From positions 1 through 49,666 of the IMG/VR virus record IMGVR_UViG_3300037246_000876: 49,666 nucleotides of DNA. One strand, 5' to 3'. Each line of letters starts with the position of its first letter. Position 1 is the first letter of the stretch. Made by a program: the position numbers and the translations under genes. The notes below the pieces were generated by a model. That model was not told where the DNA came from. It was given only the letters and a program-made list of their open reading frames with translations, and made no database searches. The stretch is from a virus. This document shows positions 13,901 through 23,728 of this stretch, in pieces.

Positions 13901-15594
13901 TATCCCGGTTCATTGCCTTGTATATTGGTAGTACTAAAAACAGACCAAGTACCACCGGATGGATTTGAATGAGTCATTACTGTTTCAGTTGTGAATCCAG
14001 AAAATGATCGCATAGTATAAGGTATTTCTGTGACCTTAAACCCGCTCACGTCTGCTTCTGCATCTGCCCCATTTGAATATGACCCATTCGGTAAATTAAC
14101 CCACATATGGGAAGGCTCACCAGTTTTATTCTGTGAAATCCAAAATACCCATGTCCATGCCCTACCGGCTAATGAAGATCCGGTTGCATCAATTAATACT
14201 TCATTTAAGTCAATAATAGCCGTATCTGGATGATCGGGATAGTTAAGTACATAAATACTATCACCAATGAACATATCCATTGCGTCCAATACTTGTTCGT
14301 TTGCTTGTGACCAATTGCCTTGACCAATTGCATAGGTAACTGTATCAGCTAATCCGCTTGCTGGTCTGACTGTTACTGTTCCATTAGATCCATTGATATA
14401 TTTTAAATTTCTTAATCTCTGCCAATTGCCTATCTGCGCTATTCTACCTCGCATGGTTGTTGTATTCGCAACATAATCATTATAATTTTGAATACCTTTT
14501 AATCCATTTGTCTGTGTACGTGCTGCGCTCCATGCATCTGTTTTAGCAATAGATTTATATTGAGTCCCAATAGGAAAGTAACTTGTGCTTGCAGTTAGAT
14601 TTCCTGTTGATTGTGGGATATAAATATAAGATACTTGGGAATTATTGTTAGTGCCAGGGGGAATAGTTACAGTCGTTGGTACTGATATTTTTGAAAATCC
14701 ATCACTCCACCGCACAGTTAAATAATCTTTTCCATCTGAACTTTCTAGTGTACCTGTTATTGTCGTTCCATTTGAAGCCGATGTAAAATCAAAATTTTCT
14801 ACAATATTAGCATTATTAATATTGTGCATTATATCATCAATTTGACCTTTAGGATTAATAAATATCTTTCCTGAATCATTATCAACTGTATGGATAAACC
14901 CAATTTCATATTGGAAATTTGGAAATATGGGAATAGTAGTTGTCCAATTTTTGCCGCCCTGTAGAGTATCAACATATACCCTCGCTCCTTCAGTTTCTCC
15001 GGTAGTAGTTAGTGATCCTACTGTACCGTATGTTGTTAAAAATCCAAATGTCCCGGATTCTACACTATGCGTCAACATACCTATGGCGTCTGCTGTCATA
15101 AAATCTCTATTATGAGCAATAGAGACTGTAGGAAATCCAGACGATGAACCACTGATATATACTAATATTCCATTTGCAAAAGTTGATCCATTATTATTTT
15201 TGATTTTTAGCCACAATTCTTGGCCCATTTGCATGGCAATATCAACTTCATCATTATAGAATCTTAATACCCCGTTAATTGTATCAACATCAACTTTGTA
15301 AGGATTATGGCCAGTCGTTATTGCATTTCGATTTAGGAATAGTGAATCTAATGGCTGTGCAAATACATTATCATCTACGTATTTTTTTGTCGCTGCGTCT
15401 TGATCGGCAACTGGATCGGATACATTTTTAATATTAACTGTCCCGTCGCCATTTGGTCGCATCAAAGTGGACTGAATACCATTATTGTATAGCGTCATAC
15501 TATCTCTTAATGTTAATTCATCAACCTCAATGTTCTGAGAGAATAGATTAAATGTCAATAACATCAATCCTATTAATGTCAATAGCTTTTTCAT
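10960..15594 (-). CDS. Large tail-fibre-like protein, 1544 aa, with N-terminal signal-like sequence
   Basis: The largest gene in the window. The product is rich in Gly, Asn, Thr and Ser with repeated short beta-type units such as INIGSGSSTVNIGND, INIGKASSTVNIGNDLV, LTGTLTVDEVI and GDITGN, as in trimeric tail fibres. The C-terminus (LDATDYSLIITGGATVTITL then PSAVSATGRIYNITNQASIA) resembles the end of adhesive fibre proteins. Unusually it starts MKKLLTLIGLMLLTFNLFSQ, which looks like a Bacteroidota Sec signal peptide. It lies at the distal end of the tail module, as expected for a receptor-binding fibre. Antisense frames inside it are an effect of composition. Confidence 0.85.
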   Translation of the reverse strand: MKKLLTLIGLMLLTFNLFSQNIEVDELTLRDSMTLYNNGIQSTLMRPNGDGTVNIKNVSDPVADQDAATKKYVDDNVFAQPLDSLFLNRNAITTGHNPYKVDVDTINGVLRFYNDEVDIAMQMGQELWLKIKNNNGSTFANGILVYISGSSSGFPTVSIAHNRDFMTADAIGMLTHSVESGTFGFLTTYGTVGSLTTTGETEGARVYVDTLQGGKNWTTTIPIFPNFQYEIGFIHTVDNDSGKIFINPKGQIDDIMHNINNANIVENFDFTSASNGTTITGTLESSDGKDYLTVRWSDGFSKISVPTTVTIPPGTNNNSQVSYIYIPQSTGNLTASTSYFPIGTQYKSIAKTDAWSAARTQTNGLKGIQNYNDYVANTTTMRGRIAQIGNWQRLRNLKYINGSNGTVTVRPASGLADTVTYAIGQGNWSQANEQVLDAMDMFIGDSIYVLNYPDHPDTAIIDLNEVLIDATGSSLAGRAWTWVFWISQNKTGEPSHMWVNLPNGSYSNGADAEADVSGFKVTEIPYTMRSFSGFTTETVMTHSNPSGGTWSVFSTTNIQGNEPGYAGGGGSAGVAGTWDGLTDTPASKAGSANKLIGVGSGEANLEYKNVEVDGSGNMTVTGWTLTDSLSVTNGATIGGDIQLQTTKGIYFRSTFEGIRGTAGGDLVIDVGGTNSNRMFFDNAGNIGVDEINPSAKFDINGNLRVQDGNILTSAATGNLFAVTPTTINIGKASSTVNIGNDLVAAGDITGNNLANTNTGDVTLNASATTGGMSIIGQDISNRAATNAQTGYMTSTLVSNIETNNAKVSNVTTNLSEGTTTTTTVDVNSSDGTNATLQPASTSRAGVMSKAKFDEVVANTSSANPTLDDVLTNGNTSAQDMTVGNMDVDGGVINVGESATTTGEITLFTSAGNATTTLRNNAANPELDINSTADRTFNMFNSGTGILNATLDGKFTVAGDIAANSGNLTTTSATASLYTSNATDINIGSGSSTVNIGNDAVISGDSLIILGKTLRFEDEGEAATTGNVQNEILFRTNDVSSGAQHKPAAIKIISESATGKTFRFGIFTASGDETEEERLSIDNTGNTTLTGTLTVDEVINVDGIGDNIFAGLVKALNSGVVTNTKGFMVENTTANEEYMIIAGVPGVSSNGFSIYDKTNLESRIVIRNNGVVLVGLNVPVGSELFGVDGDGYFNGDLDLSGIYKIGGTELKLNPFKVGSLGALNTILTGAGITADATWATSLDLSGGGTFGGILTADAFRSNSDNVDYNLLARNFVTAPALHVQQGAVSTSSTNTIARFRYGSMAVNGGTLVMEVNAGGVDVTGIITGGNVTSEANPGHTHTSISISGLDVASGGTGNSTLTSNSLLTGNGTSAIVAESELTYDGDTLEIEGSVKITGFNEKLILTNEVDGYLELKNIGEGDFGIFTGDTGPDNLMMDFNDGVSVSVFEEFKMERAVAAQIRITTASTTLDATDYSLIITGGATVTITLPSAVSATGRIYNITNQASIATITSYINQVGVASTSIPTGSIISIQSDGTNWYMIGR

Positions 15595-15600
15595 TTTGTT

Positions 15601-16740
15601 TTATTTATATTTCTTTTGAACAACATTGATATCTAAAGTCACGCCAACCCCAACGATGGTAAAATAGAGAATAAATGAATTTTCATATTGTGCTAAAAGT
15701 TTTAAATATTCTCTATCTAATGTATATACAGGATTTGCCGTTGTTATTGTTTTTGGGCTTGAAACTTCATCGCCCGATACTGTTGTCCCGACTTTAACCG
15801 TTCCACTTGTTCCGGTTTTTAAAACAAACATTAAAGTATCAGGTAAATAATTTTGTGTTATTGTTAATTGTTGATTCCCTGCAACATCTTCTAAATTTAG
15901 GAATGTAATATTTTGCATATCTTCTGGTATTGGCTCAGGTAATTCGCCACTATCGTCTGAATTGACACCCGGCGTTTCAAACTCTGAGCAAATTAATGTA
16001 ACTTGTTTTGATGTAGTACTTCCAAATCGTTCAGATGTTAATTCTTCTCCCGTATATCTGATGTCATTGATATAAAAGAAAAATAAAGATTGAGATAATA
16101 CTAATTGTCTTACAATATATTCGGGTATTTCTCCGGTTGTAAATTCTCCATTAAATGTTGTAGCCGAATATGTTTTTTGTTTTTTGTTTTGATTGTCGTA
16201 AATATCCTGGTCGGTTTCATCTTCTCCATCTGGTATTCGCGCGACAATATTAACAAAGTGTCTGATTCCCGTTGAATAATCTACGAATTCCGTGCTTGTT
16301 TCATTGAAGTAATCAAGTCTCAATATGTTTTTGTGCGATGTCTCAACGTCGATAGGCTCACTTTCGTATTCTACTGAGTCTTGAACAGAATCAGTTCCAT
16401 TTACAAATATTGTAAAATTGCCGTTTGTATCGAATATATATGTAAATTCCCATGTCGAATAATTTGTATAAACCTCTTTTTCGGTTACGGATATTGGAGT
16501 GCTCGAATTGTCTGAGTTATCGACTATTCTAGCCGTTACGGGGTCGTCAAAATCTGTCCTTATTTGAATAGTTACCTTGTTTCTATCATCGGTGCTATCG
16601 CTATTGATTAATTGACAATAAGGCTTTATAATCAATCCCACTTGCTCACGTTCGCTGTGTAGTTGATTGTTATAATTTGGCAATAAATCATTTCTTATCG
16701 CAAATCGTAAACTATTATATGGCGATATAATAAAGCTCAT
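15601..16740 (-). CDS. Tail or baseplate protein, 379 aa
   Basis: A beta-rich acidic protein (MSFIISPYNSLRFAIRNDLL...) between the 869-residue tail protein and the fibre. The promoter-like box TAAATTTG lies on the minus strand at 16761-16768, about 20 bases before its ATG. Position suggests a distal tail component connecting the fibre. No family recognised. Confidence 0.7.
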   Translation of the reverse strand: MSFIISPYNSLRFAIRNDLLPNYNNQLHSEREQVGLIIKPYCQLINSDSTDDRNKVTIQIRTDFDDPVTARIVDNSDNSSTPISVTEKEVYTNYSTWEFTYIFDTNGNFTIFVNGTDSVQDSVEYESEPIDVETSHKNILRLDYFNETSTEFVDYSTGIRHFVNIVARIPDGEDETDQDIYDNQNKKQKTYSATTFNGEFTTGEIPEYIVRQLVLSQSLFFFYINDIRYTGEELTSERFGSTTSKQVTLICSEFETPGVNSDDSGELPEPIPEDMQNITFLNLEDVAGNQQLTITQNYLPDTLMFVLKTGTSGTVKVGTTVSGDEVSSPKTITTANPVYTLDREYLKLLAQYENSFILYFTIVGVGVTLDINVVQKKYK

Positions 16741-16786
16741 GATATTGTTTCTTTAAATTCCAAATTTACTAAATTTATGACATTTA

Positions 16787-19396
16787 TCATATTTCTATTG
16801 GTGTTACGTATTCACTTATCTCTACTCCTGTTAATCTTCCCTTGCCACTTTGGCCTCCTGTTTGTACATCTTGAATCCAAATATATTTATAATCGTCATT
16901 AGTATTCATCCTCCATTTTACCAATCCTAAATACTTCTGTTTAGTTTCTCCAGCGAAAGTGTCATTTAATACATCAATGACATCTTTATTAATAGGTAAA
17001 TCAAATTCCCATTGTATTGCAGTTAGGTATGGTTCATCCAAATCATTTATCTGAACATCTGCATTTTCAACAACTGGCACTGTTTCAGTGTCTTTTTGTG
17101 TTGATAATGTGCTGTTTTTATCAGATGTGTTAAACCTTATAAATTTACTTAAGTTGTTTTCAAGTGCTGCCCTTATCTCTGATCCGTGATTTCTTAGATT
17201 TCTGGCTGGTGTTATGTCGAGATTCATAGAATTATCGCCATCGATTGAATTTTCAATAGATGTATATCCTTCATTTGTTTTTGCCTTGTACTGAGCCTTT
17301 CCAAAATAGACATCATCCAAAACTAATCCCTCAGTGCTAACCATTTTAAAACTTATAGTTCCATCTTCAGGTATATCGTCAGCTATTAATGAAAATGTTC
17401 TAAATGATTGCAATTCTGTTTCTTCTGTTGGGGGTATATTGGCGTCGTAATAGATAAATGTTTCTGTCGTTATTAACCATGTGCCATCTGATTGTAGATA
17501 ATAAACATTTGCTCCGGCATTTAATTTAATGGAAAAGAAAGGATTAATAACAGCATCCCCTATATTCTCATAGCTGAAACTAATATTTAATGATTCTGAT
17601 TGCGCGACCATTGCAATATCTTGTTTTATCTGTGCAAATCCGGCAAATCCTGATACAAAATAACATCTATTAGAGTTTAATATAAGTTTTCTTAAAACAA
17701 CAGTAGTTCCCAACAAATCCCAATCATCAGGGGTGTTATCATCTGTCCAGCTTTCAAAATCCCCATTTATAACAAATGTCGTATTCTTGATAAGAGTGAT
17801 TAGAAAATTACTCGTATCATATCGCGTATCGTCAGTTGGAAATTCTGATTTACTTTTAGCCCTTGCGTTGTTTATTGCTTGCTGATCTGCTCTTGCAATA
17901 GACACAGCATTATATTCATTACTTACAACAGATATAGGTGTACTAAAACTTGATTTCTGATTATACTCAAACAAACCATCTTTTTGCTCATATTCTGCCT
18001 TGCTGTACCCTATTGATATCCTGCTTACTATATTTGTTTTTAATGTCGATTCTGTTACATTCGCCGCATTGTCAATAGTTAATACAATTCTATCATCAAA
18101 GAAGTATCTTTTTTCTTCTAATCTAATATTATCAATGCCTCCTATTTTCTCAATCCCTACACCTATAGGCCTTATACCAAAAATAGTTGTGAATATATCT
18201 TTAAATCCTAGCGTTATCGGCGATTCATCGCGTGTAAATTGCCTTATTCTTTCGCCATTTGTTATTAAAATGTTTCTTAGTGCTCCGTCTGACGCATAAC
18301 TTCGCGGTTCTGAATTTGTGCCTCCTAAAAGTTCAGAATAAAGTGGAATGTCGGTATTTGATATTATCTGTAAAAGCCTGCTTACTAATTCATGAAGCAA
18401 CATTCCCGACACCTCTATCTCTGGCAATGCGTCAACATTTGCCGCAGTATCCACTCTGGCAAGGTAGGGGGGCAAACTTTCAAATACTGTGACTAATCCA
18501 CCTTCTACTGACAATATAAAATAGTCACCATCTGAAACGGTATCGAATAATTCTCCATCAGGATTATTATATGAAAGATTTTTAGTTGAAGGAAATGGAC
18601 TTGTTCCGGTTATGGATGCCAATATATCAGTGCCTGGATTTTGCTGAATATCTGATGAATTATAATGCTTTAATCTTAAATTAATGGTCGGATCAAAGCT
18701 CTGTATTTCAAAATCCGTATCAAAATTAATTGTGATTAGCAAACTATTCACTGATGAAACAATATAAAAAGCTCCATCTATGCTATCCGTCACGGTAGAG
18801 TCAATAACCGAAACTACGTTATCATCTTCGCTTGATGTTATTGTTAATGGTGCTGCGTGTTTGTTGTTTTGAATGGGTGCATTTGCTGATGTTAACGCCC
18901 CAAATAAATTGATAGGTTTTGCCGGAAGAGTTATAAACACTTCTTCATTGGTGAATCCTGAAATTTGCAAACCGTCCAGGCTTTCAAGTTTTGATAATTG
19001 AGGTTTATCTGATTCTCTGTTTTTAATGGTGTTCCAAAAAGAAGAATCTACAATATTTATATCAACGCTTTTACCATCGTTCCCATTAATATATTTAGCT
19101 TTTACAAAATCAAAACTTCCCTGAAACCTTAAAAATTCTTCATTCCCATTGTCAAAATCTTCCTCGTATTGCTTAAATGTTGCAGAACTTTCAAACCCTG
19201 TCTGGGTTTTTATATCTCTCAACAATTGTGCTCCGGTTCCTTTAAATGTAAGATTATTTGCAGCGAATTTTCTAAAAATACCTTTATATGTATCAGATCG
19301 AGGAAATACACTTTCGCTATCCTTCCATCCGCCCGGTGCATCAACATCCCTGTTCTCTAGGTTCGGTGTCTCTATCCTATATCTGAATTTCCCCAT
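16787..19396 (-). CDS. Large tail protein, 869 aa, with a carbohydrate-binding-like domain
   Basis: Directly downstream of the tape measure gene with a 1-base junction, so likely a distal tail or baseplate protein. Around residues 540-690 the sequence VINGDFESWTDDNTPDDW, followed by a beta-rich region ending LVLDDVYFG, is the pattern of galactose-binding-like (CBM-type) domains, which may contact host glycans. The N-terminal part (MGKFRYRIETPNLENRDVDA) looks like a tail protein conserved in Bacteroidota phages. Assignment rests on position plus the domain. Confidence 0.75.
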   Translation of the reverse strand: MGKFRYRIETPNLENRDVDAPGGWKDSESVFPRSDTYKGIFRKFAANNLTFKGTGAQLLRDIKTQTGFESSATFKQYEEDFDNGNEEFLRFQGSFDFVKAKYINGNDGKSVDINIVDSSFWNTIKNRESDKPQLSKLESLDGLQISGFTNEEVFITLPAKPINLFGALTSANAPIQNNKHAAPLTITSSEDDNVVSVIDSTVTDSIDGAFYIVSSVNSLLITINFDTDFEIQSFDPTINLRLKHYNSSDIQQNPGTDILASITGTSPFPSTKNLSYNNPDGELFDTVSDGDYFILSVEGGLVTVFESLPPYLARVDTAANVDALPEIEVSGMLLHELVSRLLQIISNTDIPLYSELLGGTNSEPRSYASDGALRNILITNGERIRQFTRDESPITLGFKDIFTTIFGIRPIGVGIEKIGGIDNIRLEEKRYFFDDRIVLTIDNAANVTESTLKTNIVSRISIGYSKAEYEQKDGLFEYNQKSSFSTPISVVSNEYNAVSIARADQQAINNARAKSKSEFPTDDTRYDTSNFLITLIKNTTFVINGDFESWTDDNTPDDWDLLGTTVVLRKLILNSNRCYFVSGFAGFAQIKQDIAMVAQSESLNISFSYENIGDAVINPFFSIKLNAGANVYYLQSDGTWLITTETFIYYDANIPPTEETELQSFRTFSLIADDIPEDGTISFKMVSTEGLVLDDVYFGKAQYKAKTNEGYTSIENSIDGDNSMNLDITPARNLRNHGSEIRAALENNLSKFIRFNTSDKNSTLSTQKDTETVPVVENADVQINDLDEPYLTAIQWEFDLPINKDVIDVLNDTFAGETKQKYLGLVKWRMNTNDDYKYIWIQDVQTGGQSGKGRLTGVEISEYVTPIEI

Positions 19397-22266
19397 TAGT
19401 TGAGATATTGATTTTTATATGATTGAGATATAGCTCTATTTCTTTGTTGTTTATCCATTCTTATAGCTCTGACTATTTTATTTGTGTTCTTAACGCCTTG
19501 CCTCTGTAATGCTACCGTATCAAAGTTTATATTATTGACCTGTTCGCCACCTCTCATTATTGCTTCTGTTTCTTTGTTGTTATGAACAGTTGCGCCTTTG
19601 AATTTATTACCTGAAAATAATGTATCTTTTTCTGCCATATATGATTCTCCCGACTTTGTTACTACCAATTCTCTAGCTGCCATTCCTGTTGGTGAATCTC
19701 CGGCTATAAATGTATCAGGTGTCCCTTTTTTACCTTTGTAAAATTTAGGGATGGGCTGTGCCAGAACCACTGCCGCTTGGATTACTCCGGCTGCTATGAT
19801 TCCAGGTATAACAAAAGGAGCTAATACACCTGTTTGTGCGAGTGCTTTAGTTACTGCGACTGCGGTATTAATGGCAATGTCAAATAATGATTGAAGTTTA
19901 TTTGCTTTCGCCGCTTTTACTTTTAATTCATTACTTTTCTTTTCAAAGTCGGATTCTATTTTAGCCCTTTTATCTGCATCATCGCCAGCCGCTAATAATC
20001 TTCTGTCTCTTTCTTCTTCTAGTGCTACACGCTCTCTCTCTATCCCACCACCAATAAGACTTGACAATGCATCTGCTCCCACTTGTGCAAGTTCTAATTT
20101 TGCATCAAAATTTTGTCGATCTAGTTCTTTCTTTTTTTCTGCTTCTCCTTCGGCTAATTTAATACTTTCGTCTGCGGCTTTCTTTTCTTCTTTTGATTTT
20201 TCTTCTAAAAACTTTATTGTTTGATCCAGACTTTTTGCATCTTCTTTTACTTGCTGTTCAAATGCTAAAGTATCCAGATCGGCGGCAGCTTTTAATTCAT
20301 CATCTGCAAATTCTGCATTTTCCTTAAGAAATTTATCTGACGCTCTTTTATTTTCCTTTGCTGTTTTTGCGTTTGCTTTTTCTGTTGCCGATTCTTTTTC
20401 AATTCTTGTTTTTTCTGCTGCATTTTGTTTAGCGGTTTCTGCTGCTAAAACTGCCGCTTCTTCTATCGCAGTTTGTTCTTCTCTCCTTCTTACGTATTCG
20501 TCCCATAAATCTACCGATTGTTTAAGTGAGAAACCTATCCCTTTTAACCCTTCAAGTGCTATTCTCTCAACATCTGCCAATCCCAATTCGTCAGCATCAA
20601 ATAAATCTAATGTATTTATTAATTCCTGAAATCCTTCAGATGTCTTTTTAACAGTGTTTATAACATCGCCAGAAATTAATTTGTCAAATGTGTTTTTGAT
20701 CTTAGTAGCCTCTTCATCAATTCTCGTAAAGTCTTTTACAACAGATGTAAGTCCCTGTACTACTTTTCTGAAAAATCCAATATCACCAAGTGATAATACT
20801 AATCCATCCCATGCACTTGCAAGTAATGTAACATCCCCGGCCATATTGTCCAGCTGAGTATCTACAATGCCCTGTAATTCATCTTGAACATCTATTAATC
20901 CATCTCTCAGCTTTTCTGCGCTTTCGGCTCCTTCTAAAAATCTATTAAACGCTGCTACACTTCTCTTATCTGTTAAGTCAAGTGTCTCATTCAATGATAT
21001 TCCTTTGTTTCTTAATTCAATCAAAGCAGGAATTAATTCATCAAAACTCCTGACGCTTCCACCTAATGCTTTGGCTAATGTGCCGCCACTATCTGCTAAG
21101 TTTAGTAATATATTTCTCGTTGCTACAGATGCTTTATTTGCCTCAAATCCTGCATCTCTTAAATTTCCTAATAATGCGACTGTTTCTTCAATGCTAAATC
21201 CAAACGCTTTGGCAACAGGCGCAACATTTGATAATGAGCTTTCAAAGTCCTGAAATGTTAATGCGCTTTTTGTTGTTGCCACTGCCAGAACTGATGCCAC
21301 CCTACCGGCTTCAGACGCATCCAATCCAAATGCTCTCAATGCAGAACCGGCAACTTTTGCCGCTAATGATAAATCGCTTTCAGTTGCTGCCGCTAAATCT
21401 AAAATGGCTTTTGTAGATGCTAATATTTCCGGCTGTGTGAATCCTAATTTCGCAAGTTCTTTCTGTAATCCTGAAACTTCTGAGGCTGTGAATTTAGTAA
21501 CTCTTCCAAATTCCAATGATGCCGCCGTAAGGTCTTTTATTTCATCGGTATTCGTTCTAAGAATTGCGGCTAATTCTGACTGAGCCTTTTCAAATTTAAC
21601 AACGGTTTTAAATGAACTTGTCAATACTTTAGCAAATGCCGCAACGCCTCCGACCAATCCAAATGCACCTAATAATGATTTTGCAGACTGTTTAATTGAA
21701 TCAGTGTAACTTCCTACCCCCCGTTGGCTCCTGCCTATTGTTTTATCAAGTTTTTTTAATTCAGCATCTTGGCGCTGAATTGTTGCTGTTAATTCTTTAC
21801 CTCTTTTACTTGTTTCCCTCTCTGTTTCGCTTAAGGCTTTGAACTTGGCTATATTTTTACTCAAAGACAGGCTAATAGCATTATAGGAGCCTTTAAGTGC
21901 GCTATTGGCTAAAACTTCCTGCCTTGTCGCTTTTGTAGATGCTTTCGCGGCCTCCGTTTTGGCAATAGTAGCTTTTTGAACTTGTTTGTATGCTGCAGTT
22001 ACCTTTATTTCTGCGGTTTCCATTTGCTTATCTAATTTGATAAGCTCCCTGGTTGTTGCATCTAGTTTTTTGGCGGCTGTGTTATTTTCGGTTTGTGCTT
22101 TTTTTACACTTTCAATCGTTGCTACATTTGATTTTAATAAATCATTGAATTTCTGAACTGTCTCCAATAACCTATCAAGAGTCTTATCCGTATCTTGGAG
22201 TCCTTCGTTAAACTTAATGATTTTGTCTATCTCTTTATTGCTCAGTATATCGTCAATCTCTGGCAT
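19396..22266 (-). CDS. Tail tape measure protein
   Basis: A 956-residue protein with N-terminal coiled coil (about 1-180), a TP901/PhageMin-type core (about 205-420: VKFEKAQSELAAILRTNTDE, FTASEVSGLQKELAKLGFTQ, GFSIEETVALLGNLRDAGFE), Ala/Lys/Glu-rich coiled coil (about 580-760) and hydrophobic segments near 790-845 (INTAVAVTKALAQTGVLAPF...). This is typical of tape measure proteins that set tail length. There is no sheath gene nearby, which supports a siphovirus. Confidence 0.93.
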   Translation of the reverse strand: MPEIDDILSNKEIDKIIKFNEGLQDTDKTLDRLLETVQKFNDLLKSNVATIESVKKAQTENNTAAKKLDATTRELIKLDKQMETAEIKVTAAYKQVQKATIAKTEAAKASTKATRQEVLANSALKGSYNAISLSLSKNIAKFKALSETERETSKRGKELTATIQRQDAELKKLDKTIGRSQRGVGSYTDSIKQSAKSLLGAFGLVGGVAAFAKVLTSSFKTVVKFEKAQSELAAILRTNTDEIKDLTAASLEFGRVTKFTASEVSGLQKELAKLGFTQPEILASTKAILDLAAATESDLSLAAKVAGSALRAFGLDASEAGRVASVLAVATTKSALTFQDFESSLSNVAPVAKAFGFSIEETVALLGNLRDAGFEANKASVATRNILLNLADSGGTLAKALGGSVRSFDELIPALIELRNKGISLNETLDLTDKRSVAAFNRFLEGAESAEKLRDGLIDVQDELQGIVDTQLDNMAGDVTLLASAWDGLVLSLGDIGFFRKVVQGLTSVVKDFTRIDEEATKIKNTFDKLISGDVINTVKKTSEGFQELINTLDLFDADELGLADVERIALEGLKGIGFSLKQSVDLWDEYVRRREEQTAIEEAAVLAAETAKQNAAEKTRIEKESATEKANAKTAKENKRASDKFLKENAEFADDELKAAADLDTLAFEQQVKEDAKSLDQTIKFLEEKSKEEKKAADESIKLAEGEAEKKKELDRQNFDAKLELAQVGADALSSLIGGGIERERVALEEERDRRLLAAGDDADKRAKIESDFEKKSNELKVKAAKANKLQSLFDIAINTAVAVTKALAQTGVLAPFVIPGIIAAGVIQAAVVLAQPIPKFYKGKKGTPDTFIAGDSPTGMAARELVVTKSGESYMAEKDTLFSGNKFKGATVHNNKETEAIMRGGEQVNNINFDTVALQRQGVKNTNKIVRAIRMDKQQRNRAISQSYKNQYLN

Positions 22267-22897
22267 CCTCTTTAGGTTTTTTGGTGTTCATTTCGATTAA
22301 CTGTCTTTCCAATGCTAAAAAATGCAATAACTTTGTTCTTTCATTAAATGACTGTGGAGTCTGTAAATAAACACGTGCAACTTTATCGCCAAATGTGAAT
22401 TTCTTTTGCGGTTCAGGCGTTTTATTATTTGGGTTTTCTTCCGGAAATGTTTCTATAAATTTATCATATCTTCTCTCAATCTCTTTGTCTAATCGCTTGA
22501 CATCTTCGGCGGTTTTTATTTCATAGCCTGTAATCTTTTTAACCGCTTCCAGATATTTATTCAGTTTTGAATTATGCTTTTTATACTTTCTTTTAGCCCA
22601 ATTCAAGATAGATATAGAGCGAGGCAAAAAACTCATATTGACAGCTATCCCGGCTCTTGCTATTTTTAATTCTAAGTTTTTACCCCTTATTATCTCCTTC
22701 TCTTTTTCGTGTCTCAGATTATCACTGCTATCCTCGCCATTAATTTTATCAAATATCTCACGTGTTAATCTTTCCCTTTCTTCCGGCCACCATTTTATAG
22801 GAAACGGATTATACCACTTTTTCAAATGTTTTGCATCGTCTTTTCTTTCGAGTTTGAAAACATCTCCTAATATAATATCGTAAATGGTTTTTATCAT
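22253..22897 (-). CDS. Tail assembly protein, 214 aa
   Basis: It lies immediately before the tape measure gene and overlaps it by 14 bases. It is charged and helical (IKWWPEERERLTREIFDKIN). Genes in this position usually encode tail assembly chaperones, but no ribosomal-frameshift arrangement was seen and no family was recognised. Confidence 0.6.
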   Translation of the reverse strand: MIKTIYDIILGDVFKLERKDDAKHLKKWYNPFPIKWWPEERERLTREIFDKINGEDSSDNLRHEKEKEIIRGKNLELKIARAGIAVNMSFLPRSISILNWAKRKYKKHNSKLNKYLEAVKKITGYEIKTAEDVKRLDKEIERRYDKFIETFPEENPNNKTPEPQKKFTFGDKVARVYLQTPQSFNERTKLLHFLALERQLIEMNTKKPKEDARD

Positions 22898-23355
22898 CTG
22901 AAAACTGCTCTTTTATAACTTCGCCCTATTGCTTTGTTTGTTAATCCTTTCGCCTCTGACTGGTCTTTCTTTGGTATTCCAAAAATTGCCTTTCCGTAAT
23001 CATCCTGCAATATGTTTGTTTTCTCATCATCGCTACCTATCAAATATTTGGGAAAGTTTACATCTAAAAACATATTCTTCTGGAACTCCCCACTTAAAAA
23101 CAAATCTGGTTTTGATTTATTTTGTGCTTTTGCGTATGCCGGGGTTAAAAGTATCGATCCTGTTGATTGGTGAATTAACGCATTATCATTTGAATCACGA
23201 CTAAGCAACATTTGTTCCCGGTTAATATCAATAATCTGATTATCTACCGACATAATCGCCTTCTCAACATTTACAGCGATGTTATTAACCCACTGTTGCG
23301 ATCTTTTTGCTATGTCTTTTATTTGGCCCATTAAACTTTTTAACCAATCTTTCAA
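22894..23355 (-). CDS. Tail module protein, 153 aa
   Basis: The product (GQIKDIAKRSQQWVNNIAVN...) contains LFLSGEFQKNMFLDV and YLIGSDDEKTNILQDDYG, suggesting a small virion or assembly protein. The frame opens at 23355 (overlap of 71 bases with the preceding gene); the ATG at 23331 is an alternative. Unrecognised family. Confidence 0.6.
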   Translation of the reverse strand: MKDWLKSLMGQIKDIAKRSQQWVNNIAVNVEKAIMSVDNQIIDINREQMLLSRDSNDNALIHQSTGSILLTPAYAKAQNKSKPDLFLSGEFQKNMFLDVNFPKYLIGSDDEKTNILQDDYGKAIFGIPKKDQSEAKGLTNKAIGRSYKRAVFR

Positions 23356-23707
23356 TTAATGATTCAGGCTTATTTTTAACCTTATTAATCCTGTCTGCCT
23401 CTCTCATAAACCTTTTCAACATTTCATCAATGGCAATTCCTTTTTCTGCATACCTCTTTCCGGTCTTATTAATAAGCTGCTCTATTTCATCGAGTGTAAC
23501 AGAGCTTTGCATCGTTGCCCTTAATATTTTTAACTCAAGTACCCCAGTATCAAATGGTTGTTTGAATATTCGCTTAATCTTAACGGATATCTTTATTAAT
23601 TGCCTTCTAACCTTTCGCGTCACAATGCTAAGCGATGCCATTGTCTCTATCTTTTCACGCTCTTTTAATCGTGATTCTATTCCTAATACTGTATCTGTGT
23701 TTGTCAT
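23285..23707 (-). CDS. Tail module protein, 140 aa
   Basis: A basic helical protein (MTNTDTVLGIESRLKEREKI...) between the tube protein and the tape measure gene. It could be an assembly chaperone. Its end overlaps the next gene by at least 47 bases, which is unusually long for this genome. Confidence 0.6.
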   Translation of the reverse strand: MTNTDTVLGIESRLKEREKIETMASLSIVTRKVRRQLIKISVKIKRIFKQPFDTGVLELKILRATMQSSVTLDEIEQLINKTGKRYAEKGIAIDEMLKRFMREADRINKVKNKPESLIERLVKKFNGPNKRHSKKIATVG

Positions 23708-23728
23708 AATAGATAAAAATAAAGGGGG

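Noticed and set aside
11378-15115. Many long rightward frames opposite the fibre gene
   Set aside because: They are antisense to a Thr/Asn/Gly-rich repetitive coding sequence, have biased hydrophobic composition and no leaders.
16761-16789. A ninth palindrome TGACATTTATCA (16778-16789) upstream of the 379-residue tail gene
   Set aside because: It overlaps the stop codon of the tail gene and has no box at 23 bp; the nearby TAAATTTG is only 9 bp away. It may be chance in AT-rich DNA, so it is not counted as a regulon site.
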